Origin: Thiotrichaceae bacterium
Lineage (GTDB): Bacteria > Pseudomonadota > Gammaproteobacteria > Beggiatoales > Beggiatoaceae
Assembly: GCA_028688145.1 (NCBI GenBank)
Contig: JAQTYU010000005.1
Location: forward strand, 1 to 64,000
DNA length: 64,000 nucleotides
Direction of reading: 5' to 3'
Shown here: piece after piece, positions 46,024 to 54,790 of the stretch
How positions within the stretch are numbered: the stretch's first letter is position 1
Layout: each line of letters begins with the position of its first letter
Program-made: the position numbers and the translations under genes
Notes under the pieces: generated by a model
Databases searched by the model: none
Told to the model about the DNA's origin: nothing
Seen by the model: only the letters and a program-made list of their open reading frames with translations

Positions 46024-46614
46024 GTGTTTAAACCCACGCTATTCGTGCTGTGTTTATTCCCCATCGTGTGGTTATTATGGCGCGAGAGCATGGGGCAGTT
46101 GGGCGCAAATCCAATTGAAGCCATGATTCGCGAGTTGGGTTTATGGGCGTTGCGCCTGTTATTACTCACTTTATGCGTCACGCCGATACGCCAACTTTTG
46201 CAATGGCACGCCCTGATTCGTGTGCGGCGCATGTTGGGTTTATACTGCTTTTTTTATGCAGTATCACATGTCGTTTCCTATCTATGGCTCGATCAAAGTT
46301 TCGATGTGGGCGACATTATCAACGACATCATCAAACGCCCGTTCATCACCGTGGGCTTTTTAAGCTTCGTGCTGCTGATTCCGCTTGCCATCACTTCAAG
46401 CAATCGAATGATTCAACGCCTCGGCGGCAAACAATGGCGACAATTGCACCGTTTGGTGTATTTAATCGGCATCTTAAGCGTGCTGCATTTTTGGTGGATG
46501 GCTGAATCTAAGTCACGACTGGCAGAACCTTGGTTATATGTGGTTGCGCTCGCAATCTTATTAGCGATGCGTATTCCCTTAACCCGCTTATTTTTGAAAC
46601 CCCCCGCTCGGTAG
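46024..46614 (+). CDS. msrQ: haem-binding membrane subunit MsrQ
   Basis: A six-helix membrane protein (196 aa from GTG 46024) that passes electrons to MsrP. Haem-ligand and signature residues sit in IRVRRMLGLYCFFYAVSHV and QWRQLHRLVYLIGILSVLHF. Conserved-looking sequence extends upstream of the GTG (codons reading PSPQWTER), so translation may begin earlier. Candidates are ATT at 45988, overlapping the msrP stop behind AAGGAAAG, or ATC at 45994. An ATG at 46011 is out of frame. The next gene, nikR, starts 7 bases after its stop. Confidence 0.9.
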   Translation: MFKPTLFVLCLFPIVWLLWRESMGQLGANPIEAMIRELGLWALRLLLLTLCVTPIRQLLQWHALIRVRRMLGLYCFFYAVSHVVSYLWLDQSFDVGDIINDIIKRPFITVGFLSFVLLIPLAITSSNRMIQRLGGKQWRQLHRLVYLIGILSVLHFWWMAESKSRLAEPWLYVVALAILLAMRIPLTRLFLKPPAR

Positions 46615-46621
46615 TTACCTC

Positions 46622-47038
46622 ATGTCTGAACTAACCCGCCTCAGTTTCTCCATCGAACAAGATTTGTTGGATAAATTAGAAGCGTTAATCAAAAATACCC
46701 CATATCAAAACCGTTCCGAATTTCTACGGGACTTGATTCGTGCCAAATTGGTCGATCAAGAATGGGAAGCCAATGAAGAAGCCATCGGCACGATTACCCT
46801 GATTTATGATCATCACTCGCGGCTGTTGAATGAAAAATTGACAGAGTTGCAACATGATCATCACCAAAATATTCTGGCGAGCACCCACGTTCATTTAAAT
46901 CATGATTTATGTGCAGAAATGATTATGGTCAAAGGGCGCGCGAGCGAGATTAAACACTTAGAAGCTTTATTGCAGCAGCCTAAGGGCGTGTTGCACGCAA
47001 CTTTATCCATGACTTCCACAGGCAAACAATTACGTTAA
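46622..47038 (+). CDS. nikR: nickel-responsive repressor NikR
   Basis: A 138-residue ribbon-helix-helix regulator. The N-terminal 45 residues form the DNA-binding ribbon (LTRLSFSIEQDLLDKLEALI, then RSEFLRDLIR). The ACT-like C-terminal domain holds nickel ligands equivalent to the E. coli set: H78, H89, H91 and C97 (STHVHLNHDLCAEM). In other bacteria it represses nickel uptake. No nik, urease or hydrogenase gene is nearby, so its targets lie elsewhere. It sits in the msrP-msrQ-nikR-rsmD run, sharing one base with rsmD. Confidence 0.93.
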   Translation: MSELTRLSFSIEQDLLDKLEALIKNTPYQNRSEFLRDLIRAKLVDQEWEANEEAIGTITLIYDHHSRLLNEKLTELQHDHHQNILASTHVHLNHDLCAEMIMVKGRASEIKHLEALLQQPKGVLHATLSMTSTGKQLR

Positions 47039-47607
47039 TGATGCGCGGCAAAGTTCGGATTATTGGCGGTGAATGGCGCGGTAGAAAGCTCGCTGTTCCC
47101 GAAAAACAAGGTTTACGCCCAACCCCTGATCGAGTGCGTGAAACTTTATTTAACTGGCTCAATTGGCAAGTACCCGCCAGCCGTTGCTTAGATTTATTTG
47201 CAGGCACGGGCGCGTTAGGCGTGGAAGCGGCATCACGCGGCGCAAAACAAGTGATTTTAGTCGAAAAAGATCGCAGCATTGCCGAGGGTTTACGCCAGCA
47301 ACTCGCGCCCTTTGCCAGCGAAAAAGTCCAAGTGATTCAGGCAGATGCTTTACAATGGCTGAGCACACCGCCTGCGGAGGGATTTGATATTGTGTTTCTC
47401 GACCCGCCGTTTCAACAAAACTTACTTGCGCCCTGCTGTGAATTATTAGAAAGCAAGGGATGGCTTGCACCGAATGCGTTTATTTACCTTGAAGCTGAAG
47501 CAGAATTACAGGCATTGATCTTGCCTAAAAACTGGACGGTGATTAAACAGCAGCGTGCGGGACAAGTCGCCGCTTATTTAGTGCAACGTACCGTGAATCT
47601 TGCGTGA
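47038..47607 (+). CDS. rsmD: 16S rRNA m2G966 methyltransferase RsmD
   Basis: A 189-residue enzyme that methylates G966 of 16S rRNA. Family motifs are GGEWRGRKLAVP, RPTPDRVRETLFNWL, SAM motif I LDLFAGTGALGVEAASRGA and the catalytic DPPF in IVFLDPPFQ. Its ATG shares a base with the nikR stop (TAATG). The usual neighbours ftsY and coaD are absent here. Confidence 0.94.
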   Translation: MMRGKVRIIGGEWRGRKLAVPEKQGLRPTPDRVRETLFNWLNWQVPASRCLDLFAGTGALGVEAASRGAKQVILVEKDRSIAEGLRQQLAPFASEKVQVIQADALQWLSTPPAEGFDIVFLDPPFQQNLLAPCCELLESKGWLAPNAFIYLEAEAELQALILPKNWTVIKQQRAGQVAAYLVQRTVNLA

Positions 47608-47720
47608 AATCTCGCTGTTTTTAAGACACATTGCGGAAAAAATAAGCGTTTTAAGTGTCTTTAATGGATAATAGGCAATATGCTGTATTTGATGTTTACC
47701 TAAAGACCTGGGCATTCTGC

Positions 47721-48125
47721 ATGACGATTAATCAAATTTGTACAGAAATAGTAAAAAGTGTCACCGCTGGGTTGGGCTGTGCTGTGGTGAATTTAAATAC
47801 TGGACAATTAATAGGGGTTTCGCATAAAGTTCCTTATTTCACCCAGTCTTATCTGGATGCAGCAGCGGCGGCAGCGGTTGAAATGTTTCGGGGGCGTAGT
47901 GTTACGGCTTTGGAACAGATGATCACCAACATGCGACACACGGAAGAAAGTCAGTTTATTGAAGAAATTCAAATGACGACTAAAAACACGCTGCACTTTA
48001 TGGCAACTTTGCCAGAAAATCCCGATATACTGGTTATCCTGATTACCAGCAAAAAAGTGAATTTAGGGATGGGTTGGTCTTCAATTCGGAATGCTTTGCC
48101 CAAAATTGTGCCCTTGTGTGCCTAA
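47721..48125 (+). CDS. Roadblock/LC7-like protein, paralogue 1
   Basis: A 134-residue cytoplasmic protein of probable Roadblock/LC7 fold: helix, two beta strands (LGCAVVNLNTGQLIGVS), a long helix (SQSYLD-like AAAAAAVEMFRGRS), then further strands ending in ILVILITSKK. A frame runs further upstream, but ATG 47721 aligns with the start of the downstream paralogue. The two are very similar over their whole, equal length. Roadblock proteins of the MglB type act as GAPs for small GTPases. No GTPase gene adjoins it; candidates are at 61273 and 62995. Fold assignment is by eye. Confidence 0.65.
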   Translation: MTINQICTEIVKSVTAGLGCAVVNLNTGQLIGVSHKVPYFTQSYLDAAAAAAVEMFRGRSVTALEQMITNMRHTEESQFIEEIQMTTKNTLHFMATLPENPDILVILITSKKVNLGMGWSSIRNALPKIVPLCA

Positions 48126-48273
48126 TTTTGGTATATTTTTTGTAACATTATTGCGGTTTATCATAAAATAGCGTGCCGATATCGCTTTGCATGGATATGT
48201 CTGACAGCTATTAAAATTTACACCCCTCGTGATTTCAAATCACGCAATCATTCAAATGAGCAAGGAGTTTTAT

Positions 48274-48678
48274 ATGGATATTAATGAAATTTGTGGAGAC
48301 ATCGTCCGCAATGTTGATGCCGCTTTAGGTTGTGCAGTTGTTGATTTAAACAGTGGTTTATTACTGGGTGTTTCTCATAACGTGCCTTACTTCACCCAAT
48401 CTTATTTAGATGCAGTCGCCGCCGCCGCTGTGGATATGTTCCGTGGACGCACTATCAGTGCCGTAGAAGACATGATCGCGAACATGCGTGGCAATGCAAA
48501 AAAGCATTTGATCAAAGAAGTGCAAATGACCACTGAAAACACTTATCACTTCATGATGGTTGTGCCTGAAAAGCCTCATGCTTTGGTGGTTTTAATCACC
48601 AGCAAAAAGGCAAACTTAGGCATGGGCTGGTCTTCTATTCGGATGGCTGTTCCCAAATTAACGCCTTTATGCCCCTAG
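48274..48678 (+). CDS. Roadblock/LC7-like protein, paralogue 2
   Basis: A 134-residue paralogue of the gene 148 bases upstream. Shared blocks are GVSHNVPYFTQSYLDA, MFRGRT, EVQMTTENT and TSKKANLGMGWSSIR. The last block, with its conserved WSSIR, is unusual for typical MglB proteins and may define a subfamily. AAGGAG precedes ATG 48274, a stronger site than that of paralogue 1, and codon use is more regular, so this copy may be the more expressed. Its function is probably as a homodimer or as a heterodimer with paralogue 1. Confidence 0.68.
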   Translation: MDINEICGDIVRNVDAALGCAVVDLNSGLLLGVSHNVPYFTQSYLDAVAAAAVDMFRGRTISAVEDMIANMRGNAKKHLIKEVQMTTENTYHFMMVVPEKPHALVVLITSKKANLGMGWSSIRMAVPKLTPLCP

Positions 48679-48686
48679 GATGATGC

Positions 48687-48716
48687 AAGGCTCTCTCATT
48701 TTTTGGGGGAGCTTTA
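48687..48716 (+). terminator. weak hairpin after Roadblock paralogue 2
   Basis: AAGGCTCTCTC and GGGGGAGCTT can pair imperfectly around a T-rich loop, 9 bases after the stop. No U-tract follows. Confidence 0.35.
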
Positions 48717-48806
48717 CAAAAAATTGCTAAACTTTACTTTTATTAAGGCAATACGCCCGCTATTCATTTAAAGTAAGGGCGAATTTTTATTTATAGGTAA
48801 CGCCCT

Positions 48807-49679
48807 TTGTCTACCATTACTCTGCTTGATGTCTTCATTTTTATCAGTACCTTCGGCTGGTTTTTGCTGATTCCAATCATGGAACGCATTTGGTGCATTT
48901 ATAAACAACCCTTTTGGCGTTGGGGCTTGATTAGCGACACCCTTTACACTTATCAAGGTTTCGCCCTGCAATTTCTGTTTGCTGCCAGTTCCCCAATTTT
49001 TGTCGAAGTTTTATTAAATACCAGCGTACAACTGCACTTTTTCCCCAGCGATGGCATGGGCTATTTACAAAATAGTCTGGCAACGCAGCCGATTTGGGTG
49101 AATTTCATCGCATTGATTTTCTTTGGCGAAGTTGCGTTTTATGTTGCACATTATTTCTCCCATAAAATTCCTTTCTTGTGGGAATTTCACCGCGTGCACC
49201 ACAGCTCGGTGATTGTTGATGCGTTTTCAACCAGTCGCTTTCACATGTTTGACCGCGTGTTATTTACGCTGCCCAATTTGATGTGTATGGCGTATTTTGG
49301 CGCGACGGGCGAGGCGGTGATGTATTATTTCTTCATGCGTAATTTCATGGATCGTTATATTCACTCGAATATTGACGCACCGCGCTGGACGCATAAATTG
49401 ATGTTGTCGTCGCCACATTTTCACCGCTGGCATCATTCCACCGACCCAGCAGCACAAGATACTAATTTTTCAGGCGATTTTATTTTCTTAGATGTGTTAT
49501 TTGGCACGGCTTATGACCCCAGCCCTAAGGAAAAAGCCCCGCCCCGCGAATTTGGTGAAGTGGGATATAGCAATAATTTAATCGTGCATCAATTTTTACC
49601 GTTTTATCATCTGTATTTAAAATTTAAGGAAAAACAAAGTATTAAAGCTTTGTTTCGCTTAAGTCCTTCTAACAGCTAG
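48807..49679 (+). CDS. fatty acid hydroxylase / sterol desaturase family protein
   Basis: A 290-residue membrane di-iron oxygenase. The three His boxes are present: HYFSHK, HRVHHS and, after HSNID, HFHRWHHS. Four or so hydrophobic helices surround them. Family members hydroxylate or desaturate lipids such as sterols, carotenoids or ether lipids. The start is TTG 48807, fixed by an in-frame stop 7 bases before it; the next ATG would lose the first helix. A weak AGG site precedes it. It ends at a strong terminator. Substrate unknown. Confidence 0.87.
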   Translation: MSTITLLDVFIFISTFGWFLLIPIMERIWCIYKQPFWRWGLISDTLYTYQGFALQFLFAASSPIFVEVLLNTSVQLHFFPSDGMGYLQNSLATQPIWVNFIALIFFGEVAFYVAHYFSHKIPFLWEFHRVHHSSVIVDAFSTSRFHMFDRVLFTLPNLMCMAYFGATGEAVMYYFFMRNFMDRYIHSNIDAPRWTHKLMLSSPHFHRWHHSTDPAAQDTNFSGDFIFLDVLFGTAYDPSPKEKAPPREFGEVGYSNNLIVHQFLPFYHLYLKFKEKQSIKALFRLSPSNS

Positions 49680-49700
49680 TTTTTTAAATATGTAAAGTTT

Positions 49701-49737
49701 AAATAGCCTTCCCTTGAAAAAGCGAAGGCTATTTTTT
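49701..49737 (+). terminator. intrinsic terminator
   Basis: AAATAGCCTTC / GAAGGCTATTT stem with a loop of about 12 bases, followed by T6. Lies 22 bases after the hydroxylase stop. Confidence 0.85.
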
Positions 49738-49770
49738 AGAACTTAGAATATCAAACAGGAGAAAATCCGA

Positions 49771-50463
49771 ATGAAATCAAAATTTGTCCTATTAGGATTA
49801 TTATGTTTACCGTTTTCAGCCCACAGTGCAAGTTTTGACTGTGACAAGGCAAGCACTTTGGTGGAAAAAGCGATTTGTGGCGATAAGGAACTGTCTGATT
49901 TGGATGACACGCTGCAAAGTGTTTATAAACGCGCCTTGTCACAAGTCGAAGATGCGGAAACTTTGAAAAGTGACCAAAGAAATTGGTTAAAAAATACCCG
50001 CAACAAGTGTAAAACCCCGAGCTGTTTAAAAACGGCGTATATGGAACACATCGAAGTTTTAAACGATGTCGCGGCTTCTGCTCCGAGCGCGCCTAAAAAA
50101 GCCACGTCTGATTTGCCGAAAAAAGTCGGTAAATGTGTCGATGCCGTACTGATGGATAAAACCACGCGTTTTGAAGGGGCAGTGCCCGGTGAAGCAGGCG
50201 GTGAACTGAATATGCTATTCAGTAATGACTTGGGCGTATACGTCACCAGCGCGCCTTATTTGGCTTCAGAAAGCAATGTGGATAAATATTTGTACAATTC
50301 GCGCGATTTTGCGAAGGGCGACAAGGTAAAAATCTGTTTAGTTGCACTTCCTAAAGACTGCCCGCCTGGTGATGACCGTGGCAAAATTTACGCTATCACC
50401 AATTACAAAAACAAAAAGAGTTTCACGGGCGTTGACGCATGGCATTCTTGCGGCGGTGCATAA
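49771..50463 (+). CDS. exported protein with LprI-like (DUF1311) domain
   Basis: A 230-residue exported protein with signal MKSKFVLLGLLCLPFSAHSA behind an AGGAG site. Residues 22-95 match the lysozyme-inhibitor LprI N-terminal domain: SFDCDKASTLVEKAICGDKE, with paired Cys, then LKSDQRNWLKNTRNKCKTPSC. The second half (residues 110-230) is a beta-rich domain with GKCVDAVLMDKTTRF that I do not recognise. The LprI domain is found in many envelope proteins; a lysozyme-inhibitor role is not shown for all. Transcribed alone. Confidence 0.8.
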   Translation: MKSKFVLLGLLCLPFSAHSASFDCDKASTLVEKAICGDKELSDLDDTLQSVYKRALSQVEDAETLKSDQRNWLKNTRNKCKTPSCLKTAYMEHIEVLNDVAASAPSAPKKATSDLPKKVGKCVDAVLMDKTTRFEGAVPGEAGGELNMLFSNDLGVYVTSAPYLASESNVDKYLYNSRDFAKGDKVKICLVALPKDCPPGDDRGKIYAITNYKNKKSFTGVDAWHSCGGA

Positions 50464-50646
50464 CATGTAGATTACAAGGACAATTCTGTGTCCTTGGATA
50501 ATAGACGATTGTTTTCATAGGATTTATGGCAGCAATTTCTTACATTTAATACTTGCTGATTAGTGAGATTGTTATAATATAAGACAGGTTATCTCATCGA
50601 TAACTTAATTAAAACTGTCGTTTTCTATACTCACCTTGAGGTTTAT

Positions 50647-51213
50647 ATGAGTAATTTTCTGGAATATATCCAAGCAAAAAATTTAACCTGGCAAATGTCT
50701 ATCTGCGAAAAAGCGGAAAGCTCCGATAATTTGGTGTATCGCGGCGATTTAATTATGAAGGAAGGAAAATCAACGGGTCACAGCAGCCGTGGCACGCCTG
50801 AAGCCGTGGTTAAACAAGTGGTTTTAACCGCAAAAGGCGACAAAATTACGTTTTTCGCGGGGCATATTGGCAGTTTAGAACAAATCAAGCTGTTTTGTGA
50901 AACCTATCTGCCGATTTGTGAAGCAGGCATTCCTTTATTCCTCTTTGCAGACAATATCAAAGAGAACTTAGCTGTTGAAATCGAAGGTCACGCGACTTAT
51001 TTCTATCCGCTGCTCGAAGGCGTGGTGTGGAATGAGTTCAACGAAATTCTGGGCTTGGAAAAGGGCGATTTCAAGGGCATGGGTGCTGGGGATAAGGTGG
51101 TTAAGGTTGCTGATGAATCCAAAACCTTGAAACCCAAAAGCACTAAAGTTTCTTTAGAAGAAGCTTTGGCTCGCACTGTGGCTGTTCACAAGGAACTCCG
51201 TGGCGCAATCTAA
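50647..51213 (+). CDS. hypothetical cytoplasmic protein, 188 aa
   Basis: Starts at ATG 50647 after GAGG. No signal peptide, membrane segment or Cys-rich metal site. The N-terminal 150 residues appear to form one alpha/beta domain (for example TPEAVVKQVVLTAKGDKITFF). A Lys-rich linker (KVADESKTLKPKSTKV) leads to a final helix. The family is not recognised, and neighbours give no clue to function. Gene-like codon use and a good ribosome binding site support that it is expressed. Confidence 0.65.
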   Translation: MSNFLEYIQAKNLTWQMSICEKAESSDNLVYRGDLIMKEGKSTGHSSRGTPEAVVKQVVLTAKGDKITFFAGHIGSLEQIKLFCETYLPICEAGIPLFLFADNIKENLAVEIEGHATYFYPLLEGVVWNEFNEILGLEKGDFKGMGAGDKVVKVADESKTLKPKSTKVSLEEALARTVAVHKELRGAI

Positions 51214-51254
51214 GCCATTATAGGGGAGATTTATTGGGTCTTAGTGGTGTCGCC

Positions 51255-51401
51255 CTAAGCTAAGTCTAAAGTTCTCCCTTTTCTCTTTACATCTTGCTCA
51301 ATTAACTGAAAATATTCTGATTTAACTCCACGTCGTGAAACAACGCCCACTTTGTGTTGCAAGAGCGTTTCTAGTTCTGCGGCAAATTCTAAATAACTCA
51401 T
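51255..51401 (-). pseudogene. C-terminal remnant of an MNT-type nucleotidyltransferase
   Basis: A 48-codon frame, with GGYTLEFAAELETLL-like opening read here as SYLEFAAELETLLQHKVGVV followed by SRRGVKSEYFQLIEQD. This resembles the C-terminal half of MNT-domain antitoxins (ELEALLGRKVDLVTRRGL pattern). The catalytic GSxxxGxxxxxSD half is absent, and an in-frame stop lies just upstream. No HEPN toxin gene adjoins it. Best read as a relic in the 346-bp gap 51214-51559; the rest of that gap should hold the peroxidase promoter. Confidence 0.45.
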
Positions 51402-51559
51402 TCCTATCCCTTCTCATTAATTATCCCTTAGAAAAAACTAGCTTTTAGATTAAGTCTAAAAATTGCTCTATGTTGACTTATTGACTTATAAAACATGTTA
51501 GTATCAAACATTGAGACAAACTGCTTATCTTCTAAAACTTCTTAAACAAGGAGACTCCT

Positions 51560-52552
51560 ATGAAAAAAACTACACAACTCGCCTTGAGCGTGATGATGAG
51601 CACTTTCCCCTTATTGGGCTGGGCGGATGAGCCGATTCAACCACTACAAGCCCCAAAAGACATCAACCAAGCGCAAGCTGAACTGGGTAAGAAACTGTAT
51701 TTCGACCCCCGTTTATCTAAATCGGGTTTTATTTCCTGTAATTCTTGCCATAACCTCAGCATGGGCGGCACGGACAATTTAAAAACTTCGATTGGTGACC
51801 ATTGGCAACAAGGGCCAATTAACGCGCCAACCGTGTTGAATTCTAGTTTAAACATTGCGCAGTTTTGGGACGGGCGCGCCAAAGACTTGAAAGCACAAGC
51901 GGGCGGACCGATTGCGAATCCTAAAGAAATGGCGTTTTCGCACGAATTAACGATTCAAGTGCTGGAAACCATTCCTCAATATGTAGTCGAATTCAAGACG
52001 GTTTTTGCAAAAGATAAAATCACGATTGATGAAGTGACGCAAGCGATTGCGGAATTTGAAAAAACGCTGGTCACGCCAAATTCACGCTTTGACCGCTGGT
52101 TGACAGGCAATAAGTCCGTACTCACCGAACAAGAAATTGCGGGTTATCAACTGTTCAAAAGTAGTGGTTGTGTTGCTTGTCATAATGGCAGTGCTGTCGG
52201 GGGCAATTCTTTCCAAAAAATGGGGCTGATTGAGCCTTATCAAACCAGCAATCCTGCCGAAGGTGTGAAGGCGGTGACAGGGAAAGATATCGACCGTTTC
52301 AAATTTAAAGTGCCGACTTTGCGCAATGTGGAATTAACCTATCCCTATTTCCATGATGGCGAAGCGGAAACTTTGACGGAAGCGGTGGATGTGATGGGGC
52401 GTTTGCAAGTGGGCAAGCAGTTTAGTGCTGACGAAAATGCGAAAATTGTGGCATTTTTGAAGACCTTGACGGGTGATCAACCCGCCATTCTGTTGCCAAT
52501 TTTGCCACCTTCTACCGATAAAACACATCGTCCACAACCTTTTGAAAAGTAA
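51560..52552 (+). CDS. dihaem cytochrome c peroxidase (CcpA/MauG family)
   Basis: A 330-residue periplasmic enzyme with a signal peptide (ending LLGWADE). Haem motifs are CNSCH at residues 60-64 and CVACH at 204-208. The conserved MGGTDNL loop, the PTVLNSSLNIAQFWDGRAKDL block and FKVPTLRNVELTYPYFHDG match bacterial cytochrome c peroxidases, which reduce hydrogen peroxide with electrons from c-type cytochromes. CAAGGAG precedes the ATG. The gene is monocistronic and ends at a strong terminator. Redox control of its promoter is likely but no site is recognisable. Confidence 0.93.
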   Translation: MKKTTQLALSVMMSTFPLLGWADEPIQPLQAPKDINQAQAELGKKLYFDPRLSKSGFISCNSCHNLSMGGTDNLKTSIGDHWQQGPINAPTVLNSSLNIAQFWDGRAKDLKAQAGGPIANPKEMAFSHELTIQVLETIPQYVVEFKTVFAKDKITIDEVTQAIAEFEKTLVTPNSRFDRWLTGNKSVLTEQEIAGYQLFKSSGCVACHNGSAVGGNSFQKMGLIEPYQTSNPAEGVKAVTGKDIDRFKFKVPTLRNVELTYPYFHDGEAETLTEAVDVMGRLQVGKQFSADENAKIVAFLKTLTGDQPAILLPILPPSTDKTHRPQPFEK

Positions 52553-52592
52553 TGCTTAAATACTAGAGATTGTGTTTTTTAGATTTGATGAG

Positions 52593-52627
52593 GAGTGCAA
52601 TTGCTGATGTGATTGCGCTCTTTTTTT
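52593..52627 (+). terminator. intrinsic terminator after dihaem peroxidase
   Basis: GAGTGCAAT / ATTGCGCTC stem with one mismatch or wobble, a 10-base loop and a following T7 tract. Confidence 0.85.
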
Positions 52628-52781
52628 CGTTTTCTCTAAAACCTATGGTATTAATGACAAAAAAACCAATGAACAATACGTTGTTGAAGCCCCAAGTTTT
52701 GGCGGTTAAAACCATTTTTTAGTGGGTATATACTATTATTGTTATAATTACCAAATTAGTTTTAAATAGTGAGCAATCATT

Positions 52782-53064
52782 ATGTATACATTTCAAATGA
52801 ACTCACAGATTAACGAAAATGGTGCTCTCAATTAAATTGCCTCAAGAATGGGCAAATAAAGAGGTTAATGTTTTATTAGTATTAGAGGCATTACAAAATA
52901 GTTTAAAACAGCCTGAGCCAGCTAATCTAACGCAAGCATTTGAGTTATTAACGCAGTTGACGATTTTATGGTTGTTCGTCTGTCAAAACGTAGCGACGAC
53001 TCATTCTTTGTTTCCTGCAAAGCTGTATTCCAATCCCTTTAAAATACTCTTTTTACTGTTTTGA
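52782..53064 (+). pseudogene. frameshifted antitoxin-like small protein
   Basis: ATG 52782 opens MYTFQMNSQINENGALN and stops. A second frame from 52819 continues SIKLPQEWANKEVNVLLVLE. Joined, the two resemble small antitoxin-like proteins that begin with a short beta region (Y-x-F-x-x-x-S-x-I-x-x-x-G-x-L) and continue LxLPxEWANKEVxVxLV. The break is a one-base shift near 52820-52830, and the C-terminus runs into unrelated sequence. The 619-bp gap 52553-53171 contains nothing else but the terminator at 52593. Confidence 0.45.
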
Positions 53065-53171
53065 TGATACTCCTTAGAAAATCATATTGAGGTTATCATA
53101 TTCGTCATTAACCATTACAACAAATCAATGCTTCTTTAGCACTACCATAAATTTTATATGAAATTTAATAC

Positions 53172-53905
53172 ATGGCTTTGAAAATACTCATCAAACGGAT
53201 ATTGATTACTGCGGCTATTCTGTGGGGTGTGTATATCATTCGCGATCCTTATCGCGCCACCTTGCCTTCTGGAACAACTGATTTAAGTTCGATTCAAACA
53301 AAACTGGATAGATTACCTGAAGATCGTAAATTACTGGTTGATTATGTAAGGCGCAGTCATGGCAATGGCTGACCCTGATGAGCCGTTCACAGCAAGCACC
53401 GTATCAGAAGCAATTGAATTACAAAAAATTTTCCTCGTCAAAGAAAAACAAGGTGAGACCTCGGCGCAGGAACGACGCGTTATTCGTGACAAAGCCTTAG
53501 CACCCTTGCGAGCTGCATTGTCTGTCACTTTGGAAAAACGTGAAATTATGCCACGCGCCCAATTTGTGAAAGCTACCCATAAAGCATAAGAACAACCTTA
53601 TTTAATAGCCAGTTATCCCCTCTATCCCATTGATGATACACCGAACATCAATGCTGATTTATAAAGCCAAGGACAGAGGAACTATTCACGAAATTGCTTT
53701 GACTGTTTGTTATATCGATGCGCTTAAAGTGAATGAGTCTTTGGCTCCACAGGCAAGCATTATTTTTCAATGTGGCAACATCAATGTACAAGTATCTCCC
53801 GCAGATAAGTTCTATGTTGAAATGCCTGAAGAGGAGCTTGTGCTTGAAACCACTCCGAAATTAATTCATTTTACCGAGGGTAAAAATTTGGAGTTTAAAG
53901 ACTGA
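53172..53905 (+). pseudogene. decayed tandem copy of the membrane protein at 53954
   Basis: Three frames in series match the intact gene downstream. From 53172, LIKRILITAAILWGVYIIRD is identical for 20 residues. From 53359 comes ADPDEPFTAS and KALAPLRAALSVTLEKREI. From 53630 the C-terminal EMPEEELVLETTPKLI-FTEG appears. About 60 residues of the middle are missing and at least two frameshifts separate the parts. The unit is an older duplicate of the 271-residue gene. Confidence 0.8.
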
Positions 53906-53953
53906 ACTCAGAACACTCACCACAAACATAATCACTTTAACGGAGTTTAACGC

Positions 53954-54769
53954 ATGGATTTAAAACTACTCATCAAACGAATATTAATTACTGCGGCGAT
54001 TCTTTGGGGCGTTTATATTATTCGCGATCCTTATCGCACGGGGCTGCCTTTTGGTACAACTGATTTAAGTTCGATTCAAGAAAAACTGGATAAATTACCC
54101 GAAGAAGATCGCACGCTGGTGGTCGAATATGTCACTCGCACCAATGGCGATGTTTTGCCCGCTGCTTTGGCTGACCCTGATGACCCCATCACCGCCCGCA
54201 CCGTGCGTGAAGCGATTGCCTTGCAGAAAAATTTCCGCGTCAAACAAGAGCAAGCTGAAGTAAAAGCACAAGAACGCGCCGCCATTCGCAACAAAGCCCT
54301 TGCTCCATTACGTGCTGTTTTATCGGTAGCTTTGGAAAAACGTGAAATTGTGCCGCGTGAAGAATTGACGGTAGACCCCAAATTTTTACAAGAAGTGCGC
54401 AGCCGTGTGCCTAAACGCGCCATTGATAGCACGCCTATTTTGATGACGAGCTACCGTTTAACCAATACGTCTGAGAACGTGATTGAAACGATCAAATTAG
54501 TAGTCGATATTAAAAAACGTCCCGCGAAACCAAAACGCTTGATAGAATCCTTTGATCTGGGTTTAGACCATTGCTATATCGATGGTTTTCCACAAAATAC
54601 GCCCTTAGCACCGCAAGCCAGTGTCAGCGTGCGATGTGGGAATATTCATAAACAAGCCTCTTCCGCAGACAAGGCTTATGTCGAAATGCCAGAAGAAGAA
54701 CTGGTGCTCGAAACGACTCCGAAATTAATTCGTTTTGCAGATGGCAACACTTTAGAATTCAAAGATTAA
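53954..54769 (+). CDS. hypothetical membrane-anchored protein, 271 aa
   Basis: ATG 53954, behind AACGGAG. One N-terminal transmembrane helix (RILITAAILWGVYIIRD), then a helical, charged region (about 30-130) with coiled-coil character. A beta-rich C-terminal domain (about 150-271) is consistent with an Ig-like or similar sandwich: SYRLTNTSENVIETIKLVVD and ASVSVRCGNI. The family is not recognised. A decayed tandem duplicate lies directly upstream, and the alcohol dehydrogenase gene starts 21 bases after its stop. Probably periplasm-facing. Confidence 0.7.
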   Translation: MDLKLLIKRILITAAILWGVYIIRDPYRTGLPFGTTDLSSIQEKLDKLPEEDRTLVVEYVTRTNGDVLPAALADPDDPITARTVREAIALQKNFRVKQEQAEVKAQERAAIRNKALAPLRAVLSVALEKREIVPREELTVDPKFLQEVRSRVPKRAIDSTPILMTSYRLTNTSENVIETIKLVVDIKKRPAKPKRLIESFDLGLDHCYIDGFPQNTPLAPQASVSVRCGNIHKQASSADKAYVEMPEEELVLETTPKLIRFADGNTLEFKD

Positions 54770-54790
54770 CACTGATTTTAAACCGAGGAC

